Source of the DNA: Mesorhizobium wenxiniae
GTDB taxonomy: Bacteria > Pseudomonadota > Alphaproteobacteria > Rhizobiales > Rhizobiaceae
Assembly (NCBI RefSeq): GCF_002284535.1
Contig: NZ_NPKH01000016.1
Coordinates: 310,001-374,000 of the forward strand
DNA length: 64,000 bases
Reading direction: 5' to 3'
In this document: piece after piece, positions 38,942 through 48,523 of the stretch
How positions within the stretch are numbered: position 1 is the first letter of the stretch
Layout of the letters: every line of letters begins with the position of its first letter
Made by a program: the position numbers and the translations under genes
The notes under the pieces: model-generated
Databases searched by the model: none
Seen by the model: only the letters and a program-made list of their open reading frames with translations
Told to the model about the DNA's origin: nothing

Positions 38942-40055
38942 CATCGCAGCCACCGGTCCGGCCATCGTCGGCCGCTCCCTATGGGGCGATGCCTGGGCGC
39001 GGCTCAAGGCCAATCGCGCCGCCATGTTCAGCCTGTATTATCTTGCCTTTATCGCCGTAATCAGCGTGTTCGGGCCGTCTTTGCTGCCGCATCGATACAC
39101 CACCATCTACGCCGACCATGTGCGCACGCCGCCGAGCTTCTCGGCCTATCCGAAGGCCGACATGATAGAAACCGCGCTCAATGACGCGATCAAGCGCATG
39201 CGTGTCGACATCAAGGAGTGGCGGCAGGAAGGCAACCGCATCTTCGTCACCGTCACATCGCCCAAGCCGATCGACGACCGCAATGTCCGCTACCTCGACC
39301 GTTCGGATGCCTTCGATGATACAAAGATCGAGGGTAAATCGCCTGACGGCCTTGAAGCGGTGATGAGTGCTTCGATCAGGCAGCAATATTTCCTGTTCGG
39401 CACGGACAATACCGGCCGCGATCTGCTGTCGCGAACGCTGATGGCCGGGCGCATCTCGCTGGCCATCGGCCTACTCGCCGGGGTTGTGGCGGGCGTCATC
39501 GGCGTGCTCTACGGTGCTACGGCCGGCCTTGCCGGCGGCAAGGTCGACGAGGTGATGATGCGCATTGTCGATGTGCTTTACTCGCTGCCGTTCATCTTCT
39601 TCGTCATCATGCTGGTGGTGTTCTTCGGCCGGAATTTCGTGCTGATGTTCCTGGCGGTCGGCGCCGTGCTGTGGCTCGACATGGCGCGAATCGTGCGCGG
39701 CCAAGCGCTGTCGATCCGGCGGCAGGAATACGTCCAGGCGGCGGAGGCGATGGGCGTCGGGCAACGCGGCATCCTGATCCGCCACGTCATTCCCAACCTG
39801 CTTGGGCCGGTGGTCATCTACATGACGCTGCTGGTGCCGCATGTCATCATCCTGGAGAGTTTCCTGTCCTTCCTCGGGCTCGGCGTGCAGGAACCGATGA
39901 CCAGTTGGGGCGTGCTGATCTCGACCGGCGCCAAGAACATCGGCACCGCCAATTGGCTGCTTTTGTTCCCCGCCTTCTTCCTCGTCTCGACGCTGTTCGC
40001 CCTGAATTTTGTCGGCGACGGCCTGCGCGATGCTCTCGACCCCAGGGATCGTTGA
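38934..40055 (+). CDS. oppC: Oligopeptide ABC transporter permease OppC with periplasmic insert
   Basis: A 373-residue permease of the DppC/OppC type, about 70 residues longer than usual. After the OppC_N segment (LKANRAAMFSLYYLAFIAV, first helix about 25-45) there is an extra hydrophilic region of about 90 residues (about 58-150), including IKEWRQEGNRIFVTVT and YLDRSDAFDDTK, before the usual FGTDNTGRDLLSR motif. The remaining helices and the EAA loop (QAAEAMGVGQRGILIRHVI) are normal. The start at 38934 overlaps oppB and was preferred over 38907. The insert is probably periplasmic and may contact OppA. Confidence 0.93.
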   Translation: MTDIAATGPAIVGRSLWGDAWARLKANRAAMFSLYYLAFIAVISVFGPSLLPHRYTTIYADHVRTPPSFSAYPKADMIETALNDAIKRMRVDIKEWRQEGNRIFVTVTSPKPIDDRNVRYLDRSDAFDDTKIEGKSPDGLEAVMSASIRQQYFLFGTDNTGRDLLSRTLMAGRISLAIGLLAGVVAGVIGVLYGATAGLAGGKVDEVMMRIVDVLYSLPFIFFVIMLVVFFGRNFVLMFLAVGAVLWLDMARIVRGQALSIRRQEYVQAAEAMGVGQRGILIRHVIPNLLGPVVIYMTLLVPHVIILESFLSFLGLGVQEPMTSWGVLISTGAKNIGTANWLLLFPAFFLVSTLFALNFVGDGLRDALDPRDR

Positions 40056-40056
40056 G

Positions 40057-41676
40057 ATGGGCACTTGCGAAACGATCCTCAGCGTCAAGGACCTTCGGGT
40101 CCGCTTTCGCACGCTCGATGGCGCGGTCGAAGCCGTCAAAGGCATCAACATCCACGTCAATGCAGGCGAAACCGTTGCCGTGGTCGGTGAATCCGGTTCC
40201 GGCAAGAGCCAGACGATGATGGCGGCGATGAGCCTGCTGGCCTCGAACGGCGAGGCGACAGGCGTCGTCGACTATCGCGGCCGCAACCTTTTGACCCTAA
40301 GCAAGTCCGAGCTCAATCAGATCCGCGGCCGCAAGATCAGCATGATCTTCCAAGAGCCGATGACCTCGCTCGATCCGCTCTATTCGATCGGCAATCAGTT
40401 GATCGAACCGATCCGCCGGCATCGCGGACTTGGCGCGGCGCAAGCACGCGAAGAGGCGCTCAAGCTCTTGCGGCTGGTTCATATTCCCGATCCCGAGCGG
40501 CGGATGAAATCCTATCCGCACGAATTGTCGGGTGGCCAGCGCCAGCGGGTCATGATCGCCATGGCGCTGGCCAACGATCCCGACATACTGATAGCAGACG
40601 AACCGACGACGGCGCTCGACGTGACGATCCAGGCGCAGATCCTCATGCTGCTCGCCGAACTGCAGCGCAAGCTCGGCATGGCGATCGTCTTCATCACCCA
40701 CGACCTCGGTATTGTCCGGCGCTTTGCCGACCGCGTCTATGTCATGCGCTACGGCGAAGTCGTCGAGGAGGGCGAGGCGGAAGCGATCTTCGTCAATCCG
40801 CAGCATGCCTATACCAAGATGCTGCTGGCCGCCGAGCCGACCGGAACCAAGGCGCCGCCACCGCCAAATGCGCCGGTCCTGCTCGAAGGCAGGAATGTCG
40901 AAGTGACCTTCAAGATCGGCGGCGGGTTTCTTGCTGGAGAGCCGCTGATCCTGCGCGCAGTCGATCACATTTCGATCCGGCTGAAACGAAATCAGACCAT
41001 CGGCATCGTCGGCGAATCCGGTTCGGGAAAATCGACGCTCGGCCGAGCCTTGCTGCGGCTCCTGCCAAGTGATGGCCTCATCCGCTTTGGCGATCGCGAT
41101 ATTTCCGCCGCCGACCGCCGGGCCATGCGGCCGCTGCGGCGTGAGTTGCAGCTGGTCTTCCAGGACCCGTTCGGTTCGTTGTCGCCGCGCATGACCGTTG
41201 GCCAAGTCGTCACCGAAGGACTTCTGGTGCATGAGCCGACCCTGTCGGGCAGGCAACGCGATCTGCGCGCAGTAGAGGCCTTGCGCGAGGTCGGGCTTGA
41301 TCCGAATGCGCGCAATCGCTACCCGCACGAATTCTCCGGCGGCCAGCGCCAACGCATCGCCATCGCGCGGGCGATGATTCTCAAGCCCAAGGTGGTTGTC
41401 CTCGACGAGCCGACCTCGGCACTCGACCGCTCCGTCCAGAAGCAGATCGTCGAACTGCTGCGCGAACTGCAGGCCGACCATGAACTGTCGTATCTGTTCA
41501 TAAGCCACGACCTCGCTGTCGTGCGCGCCATGGCCGACTACATCATCGTCATGAAGCAGGGTAAGATCGTTGAGGAAGGGCCGACCGAGGCGATCTTCAG
41601 CAATCCGCAAGCTACCTACACGCAGACGTTGATGGCCGCGGCCATCGACGTCACACGGTTTCGCTTGAGCGCGTAG
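40057..41676 (+). CDS. Fused OppD-OppF oligopeptide transporter ATPase
   Basis: A 539-residue protein with two ABC ATPase domains, corresponding to OppD and OppF in one chain. Domain 1 has Walker [12 protein letters not shown] (about residues 45-55), signature [20 protein letters not shown] and Walker [13 protein letters not shown]. Domain 2 has [31 protein letters not shown] and [13 protein letters not shown]. Both domains end in the oligopeptide-type [12 protein letters not shown] and [10 protein letters not shown] segments. The start at 40057 is just after the oppC stop. Such fusions are common for rhizobial dipeptide/oligopeptide and YejF-like systems. Confidence 0.95.
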   Translation: MGTCETILSVKDLRVRFRTLDGAVEAVKGINIHVNAGETVAVVGESGSGKSQTMMAAMSLLASNGEATGVVDYRGRNLLTLSKSELNQIRGRKISMIFQEPMTSLDPLYSIGNQLIEPIRRHRGLGAAQAREEALKLLRLVHIPDPERRMKSYPHELSGGQRQRVMIAMALANDPDILIADEPTTALDVTIQAQILMLLAELQRKLGMAIVFITHDLGIVRRFADRVYVMRYGEVVEEGEAEAIFVNPQHAYTKMLLAAEPTGTKAPPPPNAPVLLEGRNVEVTFKIGGGFLAGEPLILRAVDHISIRLKRNQTIGIVGESGSGKSTLGRALLRLLPSDGLIRFGDRDISAADRRAMRPLRRELQLVFQDPFGSLSPRMTVGQVVTEGLLVHEPTLSGRQRDLRAVEALREVGLDPNARNRYPHEFSGGQRQRIAIARAMILKPKVVVLDEPTSALDRSVQKQIVELLRELQADHELSYLFISHDLAVVRAMADYIIVMKQGKIVEEGPTEAIFSNPQATYTQTLMAAAIDVTRFRLSA

Positions 41677-41797
41677 CGCAGCCGCTGAGGGCCGCGGTGG
41701 TTGAAAGGCATGTCCCTCCTACGTCAAGAAACGCACGAGGCAGCGCTGAAGCGCGAGGTCGAAACGGAAGCTCAGGCTATTCGCGTTAACGTTTAGG

Positions 41798-41897
41798 GCA
41801 ATTCCAGGAAAAGTGCTAAACGGTTTCCCGTCCGGAATTGCGCAAAAACAAAGAGATAGAGCGGTTCGGCGTTTCCGTGAAACGATGAACCGCTCTA
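41798..41897. repeat. Pair of rhizobial palindromic repeats after oppDF
   Basis: GCAATTCC at 41798-41805 mirrors GGAATTGC at 41834-41841 around an AAGTG..AAACGGTTT core. TAGAGCGGTTC at 41857-41867 mirrors GAACCGCTCTA at 41887-41897 with an inner GTTTCCGTGAAAC dyad. Both are familiar recurrent rhizobial palindromes (GCAATTCC and AGAGCGGTTC types). They lie about 120 bases after the oppDF stop and mark the edge of the decayed region. Confidence 0.75.
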
Positions 41898-42034
41898 AGA
41901 TTATAAGTTGGACCTTGAGGGCAAGGCGACGCTTGGCCCGAGTGTTACCGAGCCTGGACGCCGCGCAAGCGGTCGGCACAGGGGATGGCGGGCGAGGCAT
42001 GTCAGCTGTCCAAGATGGCGAGGGCGGCATGACC

Positions 42035-42319
42035 TCACATCAGGTCTTCAGCAACCCGGTCAAATTTCTTCAGGCCTATGCTTGGAGGCTTTCGCTTAAG
42101 AAGCCCCTGTTCAGTTGCGGCCGTCTGGAAGGCAGCGATCGCAGCGTGTTGGCTGCAGTGTCCGGCCAGGCATTCGTCAACCATTCGGATTGCTTCAAGT
42201 CGGGATGGCTTGCCCATGACTGGCCACGGTTGCTGAAGCGCTGTCTTAGCGTCGGCTATCGACGCGACCACCACCGGCTTGTGATTCAGGTAAACTGTAA
42301 TCGGAATAAACGCCGTCAT
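42035..42319 (-). CDS. DUF982 small protein
   Basis: A 94-residue protein with the DUF982 pattern common in rhizobia: ITVYLNHKPVVVASIADAKTALQQPWPVMGKP, then EAIRMVDECLAGHCSQHAAIAAFQTAATEQGLL. Members are short alpha/beta proteins, often in many copies per genome, with no established function. The start at 42319 was chosen because the family begins just before the W/PV segment; an ATG at 42397 would add 26 unconserved residues. It overlaps nothing convincing on the other strand. Confidence 0.7.
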   Translation of the reverse strand: MTAFIPITVYLNHKPVVVASIADAKTALQQPWPVMGKPSRLEAIRMVDECLAGHCSQHAAIAAFQTAATEQGLLKRKPPSIGLKKFDRVAEDLM

Positions 42320-42740
42320 TTCTATCGCTCGCCAGGATTGAAGGTGGCTAAACGCGAAGGCATGGCGGTGGTTGCATGAACGCGCATCATCGTGCATTCA
42401 GATCGCCGCTGCCCGATGCCGTCGAGGCTGAACTGAGCATCTCCAACCGCAAAGTCCGTCTGCCGCGCCTGCTTCGCGAATGTGCGCTGTGCGCATAGAC
42501 TGGCGCCATGTTAGCGCAGCAGCGCCGGAAAACCGCTCACGCGGACCTGCAGACTAGACGGATGGCGAACGTCCTCGCCCGAGTGACGGCGGCCCTTCCG
42601 AGGCTGGTAGCCGCGGCCGGTACAACCCCGGCCGGTATATCATTGTTAAATGACGGCTACGGCGTAGGGTGCGATACAACGTAGTCAGCAGCCACCCCTG
42701 AGCTTCTGAATGAGGGCGTTGGCTCTCCGAGGAATACCGC
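42320..42740. other. Intergenic region, no gene seen
   Basis: About 420 bases with no recognisable gene. It holds an imperfect GC-rich inverted repeat around 42611-42637 (GCCGCGGCCGG and CCCCGGCCGG). A CCGAGGAA ribosome binding site at its end serves the next gene. Confidence 0.45.
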
Positions 42741-42968
42741 ATGCCTGTGCGTCACCCAGCAGACATCGCCATTTACCCTAATGACCTCGAAATGCTGCAA
42801 CGGGTATTTATCCGGCATTGCACAGCCAACCAGTGCAGCATGGCATCGACCATGGCCCATGGCGCAGCATCTGAGCTAATATCATTGTTCCAGGCCGGCA
42901 TCGAGGACGAAGCCGAACTCGATCTCATCCTTTCTCGCCGCTCTCAGCCGTTTCGGAAGGCGGGCTAG
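42741..42968 (+). CDS. Small conserved-looking hypothetical protein
   Basis: A 75-residue protein. The ATG at 42741 has a GAGGAA site at good distance. The sequence (PNDLEMLQRVFIRHC, then GAASELISLFQAGIEDEAEL) resembles a short helical family I have seen in rhizobia, in which a DLExLQRVF segment is followed by a helix ending in LFQxGI. Function unknown. There is no signal peptide or membrane segment. Confidence 0.55.
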   Translation: MPVRHPADIAIYPNDLEMLQRVFIRHCTANQCSMASTMAHGAASELISLFQAGIEDEAELDLILSRRSQPFRKAG

Positions 42969-43153
42969 GCTTATCGGCTTCGGTCGGCGAAGACGCCTTG
43001 GCCATGCCGCGGGTGAGATGCCGCCTAATCTGGTCAGCGGGAATGGAGAAGTTTAGAAGCCAGCTCCGTTCCCTCAGCCAGAATTTCACCATCGCAGTCT
43101 TTGAATGTGGCGCATCCTGTCTCCACGCAGCAATCCCGCGTCCTGAGCCGATT

Positions 43154-43405
43154 CTATTCTGCAAGTTTCGCAGCACTGCGGGTGGCTATATCGCCTAAGA
43201 CAGCGTGAAGAAGCGCTCCAACTTCCTGTTTGGCCAGCCCCGGTGCAATTCCTGATTCGGACAGTTGAATGAGAATTGTCTTGGCGGTACTGCGCCAGAA
43301 GGCATTCGCGTCCTCCCCGTTCTTCGATTCCAGGACCCGGGCGATACCTTGAACCAATTTTCGCCGCCGATGCAGCGGAAACGCGGTTATGTTTGAATCA
43401 CACAT
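43154..43405 (-). CDS. DUF6074-like small protein
   Basis: An 83-residue protein beginning MCDSNITAFPLHRRRKLVQGIAR and continuing with DANAFWRSTAKTILIQLSESGI. This is the pattern of rhizobial DUF6074 proteins (short N-terminal AFPL..RR, then a W-containing helix). The start at 43405 has a GTGAGG site upstream; a GTG at 43411 is also in frame. Function unknown; it may be nucleic-acid related because of the basic N-terminus, but that is a guess. Confidence 0.65.
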   Translation of the reverse strand: MCDSNITAFPLHRRRKLVQGIARVLESKNGEDANAFWRSTAKTILIQLSESGIAPGLAKQEVGALLHAVLGDIATRSAAKLAE

Positions 43406-43731
43406 GATCACCTCACCCTTCAGTCTCGCGAATAAGCATCGGCGGGTTAAAAAATTTGGTTAACAGGCTTTTTTGACAGTGGTCGGCAATGGAATAGGGC
43501 GTCCGCCAGGCTCTGCGGACGGTGCCGCGATCGCCACTGGACGCGGCGGCATGGGCGAGTGCGAGTTCCTGCCAAGAAACATTGATGATGAGCGGCGGGG
43601 GATCGCGCCGGATAACGCCCAGAAGCTGCCCTTCGCCGCAGTCGGCTCGTGAGGTTTCCGCGCGCATTCCCTGCCGTTTTGCGGTAGGCTGAAGAACCTG
43701 GCGATCCGAAACGACGAAGCCGGGGGAGCCC
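43406..43731. other. Intergenic region before the broken cyclase gene
   Basis: About 325 bases. A possible sigma-70 -35 box TTGACA occurs near 43473 followed 16 bases later by an A/T-rich TAGGGC. A GGGGGAGCC ribosome-site-like stretch lies immediately before the ATG at 43732. No gene was found on either strand. Confidence 0.45.
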
Positions 43732-46700
43732 ATGGACATCAGCGCATGGCTGCGTGATCTCGGCCTGGGACAGTACGAACAAGCGTTCCGCAAGGACGAC
43801 ATCGATGCTGAGGTCGTCGCCGACCTCACAGCCGACGATCTGAGCGGGTCACCTCAATCGGTCACCGCCGTAAGCTGCTCGCCGCCATCGCGGCCCTGCG
43901 TGCTGGCTTAGTTCCGGCGCCCAGCCCTCCTGCGGTGGCACCCACGGCCGCCTCCGGGACCGCCCTGCCGTTTTTCGAGGCTGAGCGGCGGCAGCTCACT
44001 GTGATGTTCGTCGACCTCGTCGGCTCGACGGCGCTCGCCAGCCGCCTCGACCCAGAGGACATGCGTGAGGTCATCGGGAGCTACCACCGCTGCGTGGCGG
44101 AGGCTGTTGGCCGCCTGGGCGGCTTCGTCGCGAAGTACATGGGTGACGGGGTACTGGTCTATTTCGGCTGGCCACATGGTGACGAGACTGATGCCGAGCG
44201 TGCCGTGCGTGCCGCTTTGGCTGCACTACAGGCGGTCGGCCAGGCCGCGCCAGCCGGTGAACGGTTGGCCGCGCGCATCGGCATACGCACCGGCCTCGCC
44301 GTAGTGGGCGACTTGCTGGGCGCCGGCGCTGCACAAGAGCAGACGGTGATAGGTGAGACTCCAAACATCGCCGCGCGACTACAATCGCGCGCTACTCCCG
44401 GCTGTGCAGTGATTGACGCAGAAACACGGCGGCGCATCGGCGGATTGTTCGAGTGCCGCGAACTTGGCGCGCTCAATCTAAAGGGCCTGTCTGGCCGCGT
44501 GGGCGCCTGGCAAGTGCTGGGCGAGGCTGCGGTTCAGAGCCGCTTCGAGGCAATGCACTCCGCCTCCCTCGCGCCGCTGGTCGGGCGCGATGACGAACTC
44601 GACCTGCTGCTGCGCCGCTGGCGGCACGGAAAGGACGGCGAAGGGCAGGTGGTGCTCATCTCCGGCGAGCCCGGCATCGGCAAGTCCCGCCTGATGGCTG
44701 CGCTTGAGGAGCGCGTGGCCGGGGAGGCGCATCTAAAACTTAAGTACTTCTGCTCGCCGCACCACCACAACAGCGCATTGCAGCCTATCATCGCACGGTG
44801 GAGGAATGAGGCAGGCTTTGTGCGCGGCGAGCCGGCGGACGTACGGCTCGACAAGCTGGAAGCCCTGCTACTCCCCCTCGGCGCCACCGCCGAAGAGCTG
44901 ACGCTCATTGCCGAGATGCTCGGCGTGCCAGGTGGAGAGCGGTATCCACCCACTAGCGCTCAGCCCCGGAGCGCAAGAAGGAACAGACGTTCAGAGCCTT
45001 GCAGCAGATTCTCGACGAAAGGGCCCGCCGGTCCCCCCTGCTGATGCTGTTCGAGGACGCCCATTGGGCCGACCCAAGCTCGCTTGAGTTGTTTGACAGG
45101 TTGATCATGCGCTTAGCCTCGCTGCCGGCGCTGGTGGTAATCTCTTTCCGGCCAGAGTTTCAAGCGCCTTGGGTCGGCCAATCCGGCGTGATCTTGATTG
45201 CGCTGAGCCGTCTCAGCGATCGCCAGGCAGCGATGCTCGCAAGCCAGGTGGTCGTCGGCCAGACGCTGCCGATCGGGGTGCTGGAGCGCATTGTGGCGGA
45301 GACCGACGGTGTGCCTCTGTTCATCGAAGAATTGACCAAGGCCGTGCTCGAGGGGGCCAGCCAGCCCGGTGTCCTTGACTCTGCGCTTCCAGTGCCCAGC
45401 ACCTTACAGGGCTCCCTTATGGCGCGGCTGGATCGGCTGCCAGTCGCAAAACAGGTTGCGCAGACCGGTGCGGTAATCGGCCGAGAGTTCGGCCATGAGC
45501 TGCTGGCCGCGGTGGCGGGACTTCCCGACGTGGCATTGGCGCAAGGATTGGACGAACTCTTAAGTTGCGGTCTCGCGTTCCGCCGCGGCACGCCGCCCGA
45601 AGCCACTTACTCGTTCAAGCATGCGCTTATTCAAGACGCCGCCTACGCGAGCCTCTTGCGTAGCACACAACGGAAGCTGCATGCCCGCATTGCTACAGTG
45701 CTGGAAGAGCGGTGGTCGGAGGCGGTCGAGACCCAACCCGAAACTGCTCGCCCATCACTTCACCCAAGCGGGTTTGGCAGGGCGTGCCGCGAAATATTGG
45801 CAGCTGGCAGGCGAGCACGCGTTCCGGCGCTCGGCCGCTGCGGAGGCCATAGGCCATCTCACCAAGAGCATCGACCTCGTGCGAAGCTTGCCCGAAAGCG
45901 GCGCTCAAGCAGAGCGCGAGCTACATCTCCAGACGATGCTCGGCCAGGCATGCATCGCCCGCTACGGCTACGCTGCGCCGGAGACCGCCGCGGCTTTCGC
46001 CCGTGCCCGGGACTTGGTTGAGGCCGTTGGCGACATCCAGCAACAATTTCCCGTGCTGTATGGGTACTGGGCTGTCCAATACGTCCGGATGGCTTTACGC
46101 GAGCAAAACGCGCTGGCCGAACAGACTCTAGCATTAGCCGAGCAGCACCGCGATCCCGAGCGATTGTGCGTCGCGCACCGGGTTTGCGGTGCAACCAACG
46201 AGATGATGGGCGAATTGCTTGTCGCCCGCGAGCACCTCGAGCAAGCCGTTGAGCTTTACGATCGAGAGCGGCACGGCTCGACTGCTTTTACTTTCGGCCA
46301 GGATCTCGGAGTTGCAGCGCTATCGCACCTCAATTGGGTGCTGTGGCTACTTGGCTATCCCGATCAGGCAGCTGGCCGGCAAGCCGACGCACTGAGCTTG
46401 GCGCACCGTGTTGGCCACAAGAACACGCTGGGATTTGCGCTGATGTACAGCGCGATGGCGAGTGCTTATGGCCGCACCGCGGGATCAGCCGCGGAACACT
46501 CGGAAGCATTACTGGAGTTGGCCCGGGAGCAGAAATTTGATCTGTGGACCGCAGGTGCGACGGTGGTCAAAGGCTGGGCCATTGCCCGCCAAGGCCAGGC
46601 AGCAGCCGGCGTTGCAGCGAGCCAGAGTGGGCTCGCGCAGTGGACGAGCAGTGGCGCGGAGTGGATGCGCCCCTTCTTTCTAGGCCTGCTTGGCGAGGCT

Positions 46701-47075
46701 TGCGCACTCTCCGGAGACGTGCGACGGGGGCTCGGCGCATTGGACGAGGCTCTGGCGGCGGACGAACGGACGGGGCAGTGTTGGCCGGACGCTGAACTGC
46801 ATCGATTGCGAGGCCAGCTTGTCGCAGTTCTTCCCGACGGCGGCAGACCAGACGAGGCGATCGCAGCGTTCCAGCGCGCGATCCAAATCGCCCGGCGTCA
46901 ATCCGCGAAGTCCTGGAAATTACGTGCTGCCACCGATCTTGCTCGCCTCTGGCGCCATCAGGGCAAGCACGCCGAGGCCAGCGATCTGCTCGCGCCCGTG
47001 CATGCCTGGTTCAGCGAGGGCTTTGAGACACCAGACGTCCAAGAGGCCAAGGCGCTTCTCGACGTCCTGAGGTGA
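43732..47075 (+). pseudogene. Broken SAM-class III cyclase-ATPase-TPR signalling gene
   Basis: The pieces form one protein of about 1110 residues when four frame changes are bridged. MDISAWLRDLGLGQYEQAF (SAM domain) runs from 43732. About 7 bases are missing near 43850 within SAM. The next frame holds SIGHRRKLLAAIAALRAG and the cyclase domain (TVMFVDLVGSTA, KYMGDGVLVYFGWP, then GETPNIAARLQ) and Walker A SGEPGIGKSRLM. Two single extra bases near 44959 and 44971 precede the ATPase segment LLMLFEDAHWADPSSLELF. One extra A near 45742 leads into the TPR region to 47075. Catalytic metal Asp residues are intact. It is paralogous to the intact gene at 59328-62783. Sequencing error cannot be excluded, but four changes favour decay. 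Confidence 0.85.
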
Positions 47076-47262
47076 CTGGAGCCTCGGCTATTCCCAGCCG
47101 CGCCCGAACCTCAATGCGTTATCTTGACTCTTCTCTGCCCTGCCTTTGCAGCAGCAAGGCTCTGCCCAAAACGGTCGATCAAGTCTACTGATTTCTGACC
47201 CAACGCGTCCATCGGATGGATTACGGATTAGCCCGGAACACCGAGCTATGATGTCTTTCCAC

Positions 47263-47373
47263 CCGGTGTGTAGGCACTCTCTGGGGCATGCGGCTGCGCG
47301 AGGTTTCCGCGCCATGCAGTTCAACTGCGTGGTCAGCACGAACGAACGCGCGGTCAAGCTTTGGCGGGCTCTC
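47263..47373 (+). pseudogene. GNAT acetyltransferase relic
   Basis: A short frame encodes CRHSLGHAAARGFRAMQFNC directly followed by VVSTNERAVKLW, which is the acetyl-CoA-binding and C-terminal part of the GNAT family (GFRAMQFNxVVSTNxxAVxLW). No N-terminal half or proper end is present, and the following codons lose the pattern. This is a small fragment left after deletion. Confidence 0.55.
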
Positions 47374-47488
47374 ACCGTGATTCATTGGCTTGAAGGGTGC
47401 AGTGTGCTCACAACGGTCAAAAAGCCAAGTCCGCCAAGGAACAAAAAGAGATCAAAGGCATTTCCTCCTGCTACGATAGGAGATTGCC

Positions 47489-47704
47489 ATGGAAGACCCG
47501 CGCGCCAAAACTGATGCCTCGGCCAATGTCGACAAAGATCCCGATGAATGGGTGAGCGGCGAGGATCCGATGACCCCGTCGCAAGCATCGTACCTGAAAA
47601 CCCTATGTGAGCAGGCGGAGGATGAGGAAAGCTTTGAAGAGAACCTCAGCAAGGCAGAGGCTTCCAAGCGCATCGACGCATTAAGGGCAAAGCTGAAGCT
47701 CTAG
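47489..47704 (+). CDS. DUF3072 small protein
   Basis: A 71-residue acidic protein with the DUF3072 signature DPMTPSQASYLKTLCEQA, a short gap, then LSKAEASKRIDALRAK. The ATG has AGGAG upstream. It is a small helical family found across rhizobia and actinobacteria, probably a SAP-like or DNA/regulatory helix pair; function unknown. It looks intact although its neighbours are decayed. Confidence 0.78.
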   Translation: MEDPRAKTDASANVDKDPDEWVSGEDPMTPSQASYLKTLCEQAEDEESFEENLSKAEASKRIDALRAKLKL

Positions 47705-47732
47705 CCCACCGGCACGAGCGCTTCGTTTAGCC

Positions 47733-48320
47733 TCACACAACCCAGCGCAGATCCGGCGTCACGTACACTGGCTGCTTTCTCGGCTTCTCATAAGCCACGC
47801 AGATCAGGCCGAATGCGTCGGCGCCGTGGCTCGACCAGTCATGCTCCGGTCCGAGACCAATGTTGCGCGCCTCGTCGTACTTCTCGTTATACCATCCCAA
47901 GGCGTCCAAACCCGGCGAACACGTCGCTTTGTTGAACCAGAAGGCCGGGAACAGCCGGCGGCCTGCCTCGACACGCTTCAGGGCCGCGCCTTTGCCCTGG
48001 TTTGGCACCGTCGTGACGTCGAAGCCGGCGGAGCGGATGTGGTGAATCGGATCGCGGTGACGGCGTCTTCATGGGAAGCATCTTGCGGTAGGAAACATTC
48101 GGCGCCGCCGTAACCCTTGGTGCGAAGCCACTCCAAATGCGCTGCCAGCGGCTGACGTACGGCCTCGTAATAGTCGAGCGCCCGGATCTCGCGACCGACA
48201 TACTGGACGATCCAGATTGCCGTCGCGTCTCGCACTCCGATGTCCCAAAAAGCTTTGACCGAAAGCAGGGGATCGCGGGCAACCTTGCCGATCCGGTCTT
48301 CATGGCGAGCGGTCCCTGTG
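47733..48320 (-). pseudogene. Phage terminase large subunit relic (C-terminal nuclease part)
   Basis: On the minus strand VARDPLLSVKAFWDIGVRDA is followed by TAIWIVQYVGREIRALDYYE and HLEWLRTKGYGGAECFLPQD, then after a frame change near 48045 HIRSAGFDVTTVPNQGKGAA, LDALGWYNEKYDEARNIGLG and DWSSHGADAFGLICVAYEKP. This is the RNase H-like nuclease domain of large terminases (terminase_6 type) as found in prophages and gene-transfer agents. The N-terminal ATPase domain is missing. No portal, capsid or tail gene lies nearby, so this is an isolated prophage remnant. Confidence 0.72.
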
Positions 48321-48523
48321 CAATGAGGCTTGTGGAAAGGTCCTGGCCGACGCGCCTGCATCTCCGGTGTCCCGTCTCCCATTCAGCCACCGTCTTCAAG
48401 GAGGGTAGGGGCCTTTCGACCCTGAGTGGTCGAAAGATAGGAAATGAGCCCAGAAGCGGGCGCGGCTACGCCGTCATCACGACGCGAACAGGGGCGGCCC
48501 GATACGCGCACGAACCGTAATAT

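Noticed and set aside
40297-41610. 437-codon open frame on the - strand within the oppDF gene
   Set aside because: Opposite both ABC ATPase domains with all motifs intact on the + strand. No family pattern.
41813-42379. Open frame on the + strand after oppDF
   Set aside because: It runs through the palindromic repeats and opposite the DUF982 gene. Composition is repeat-derived, with no ribosome binding site of note.
42925-43176. 83-codon minus-strand frame after the DUF6074 gene
   Set aside because: It overlaps that gene by 23 bases and could be coupled, but its sequence has no recognisable pattern and it overlaps the small + strand gene. Left out for lack of support.
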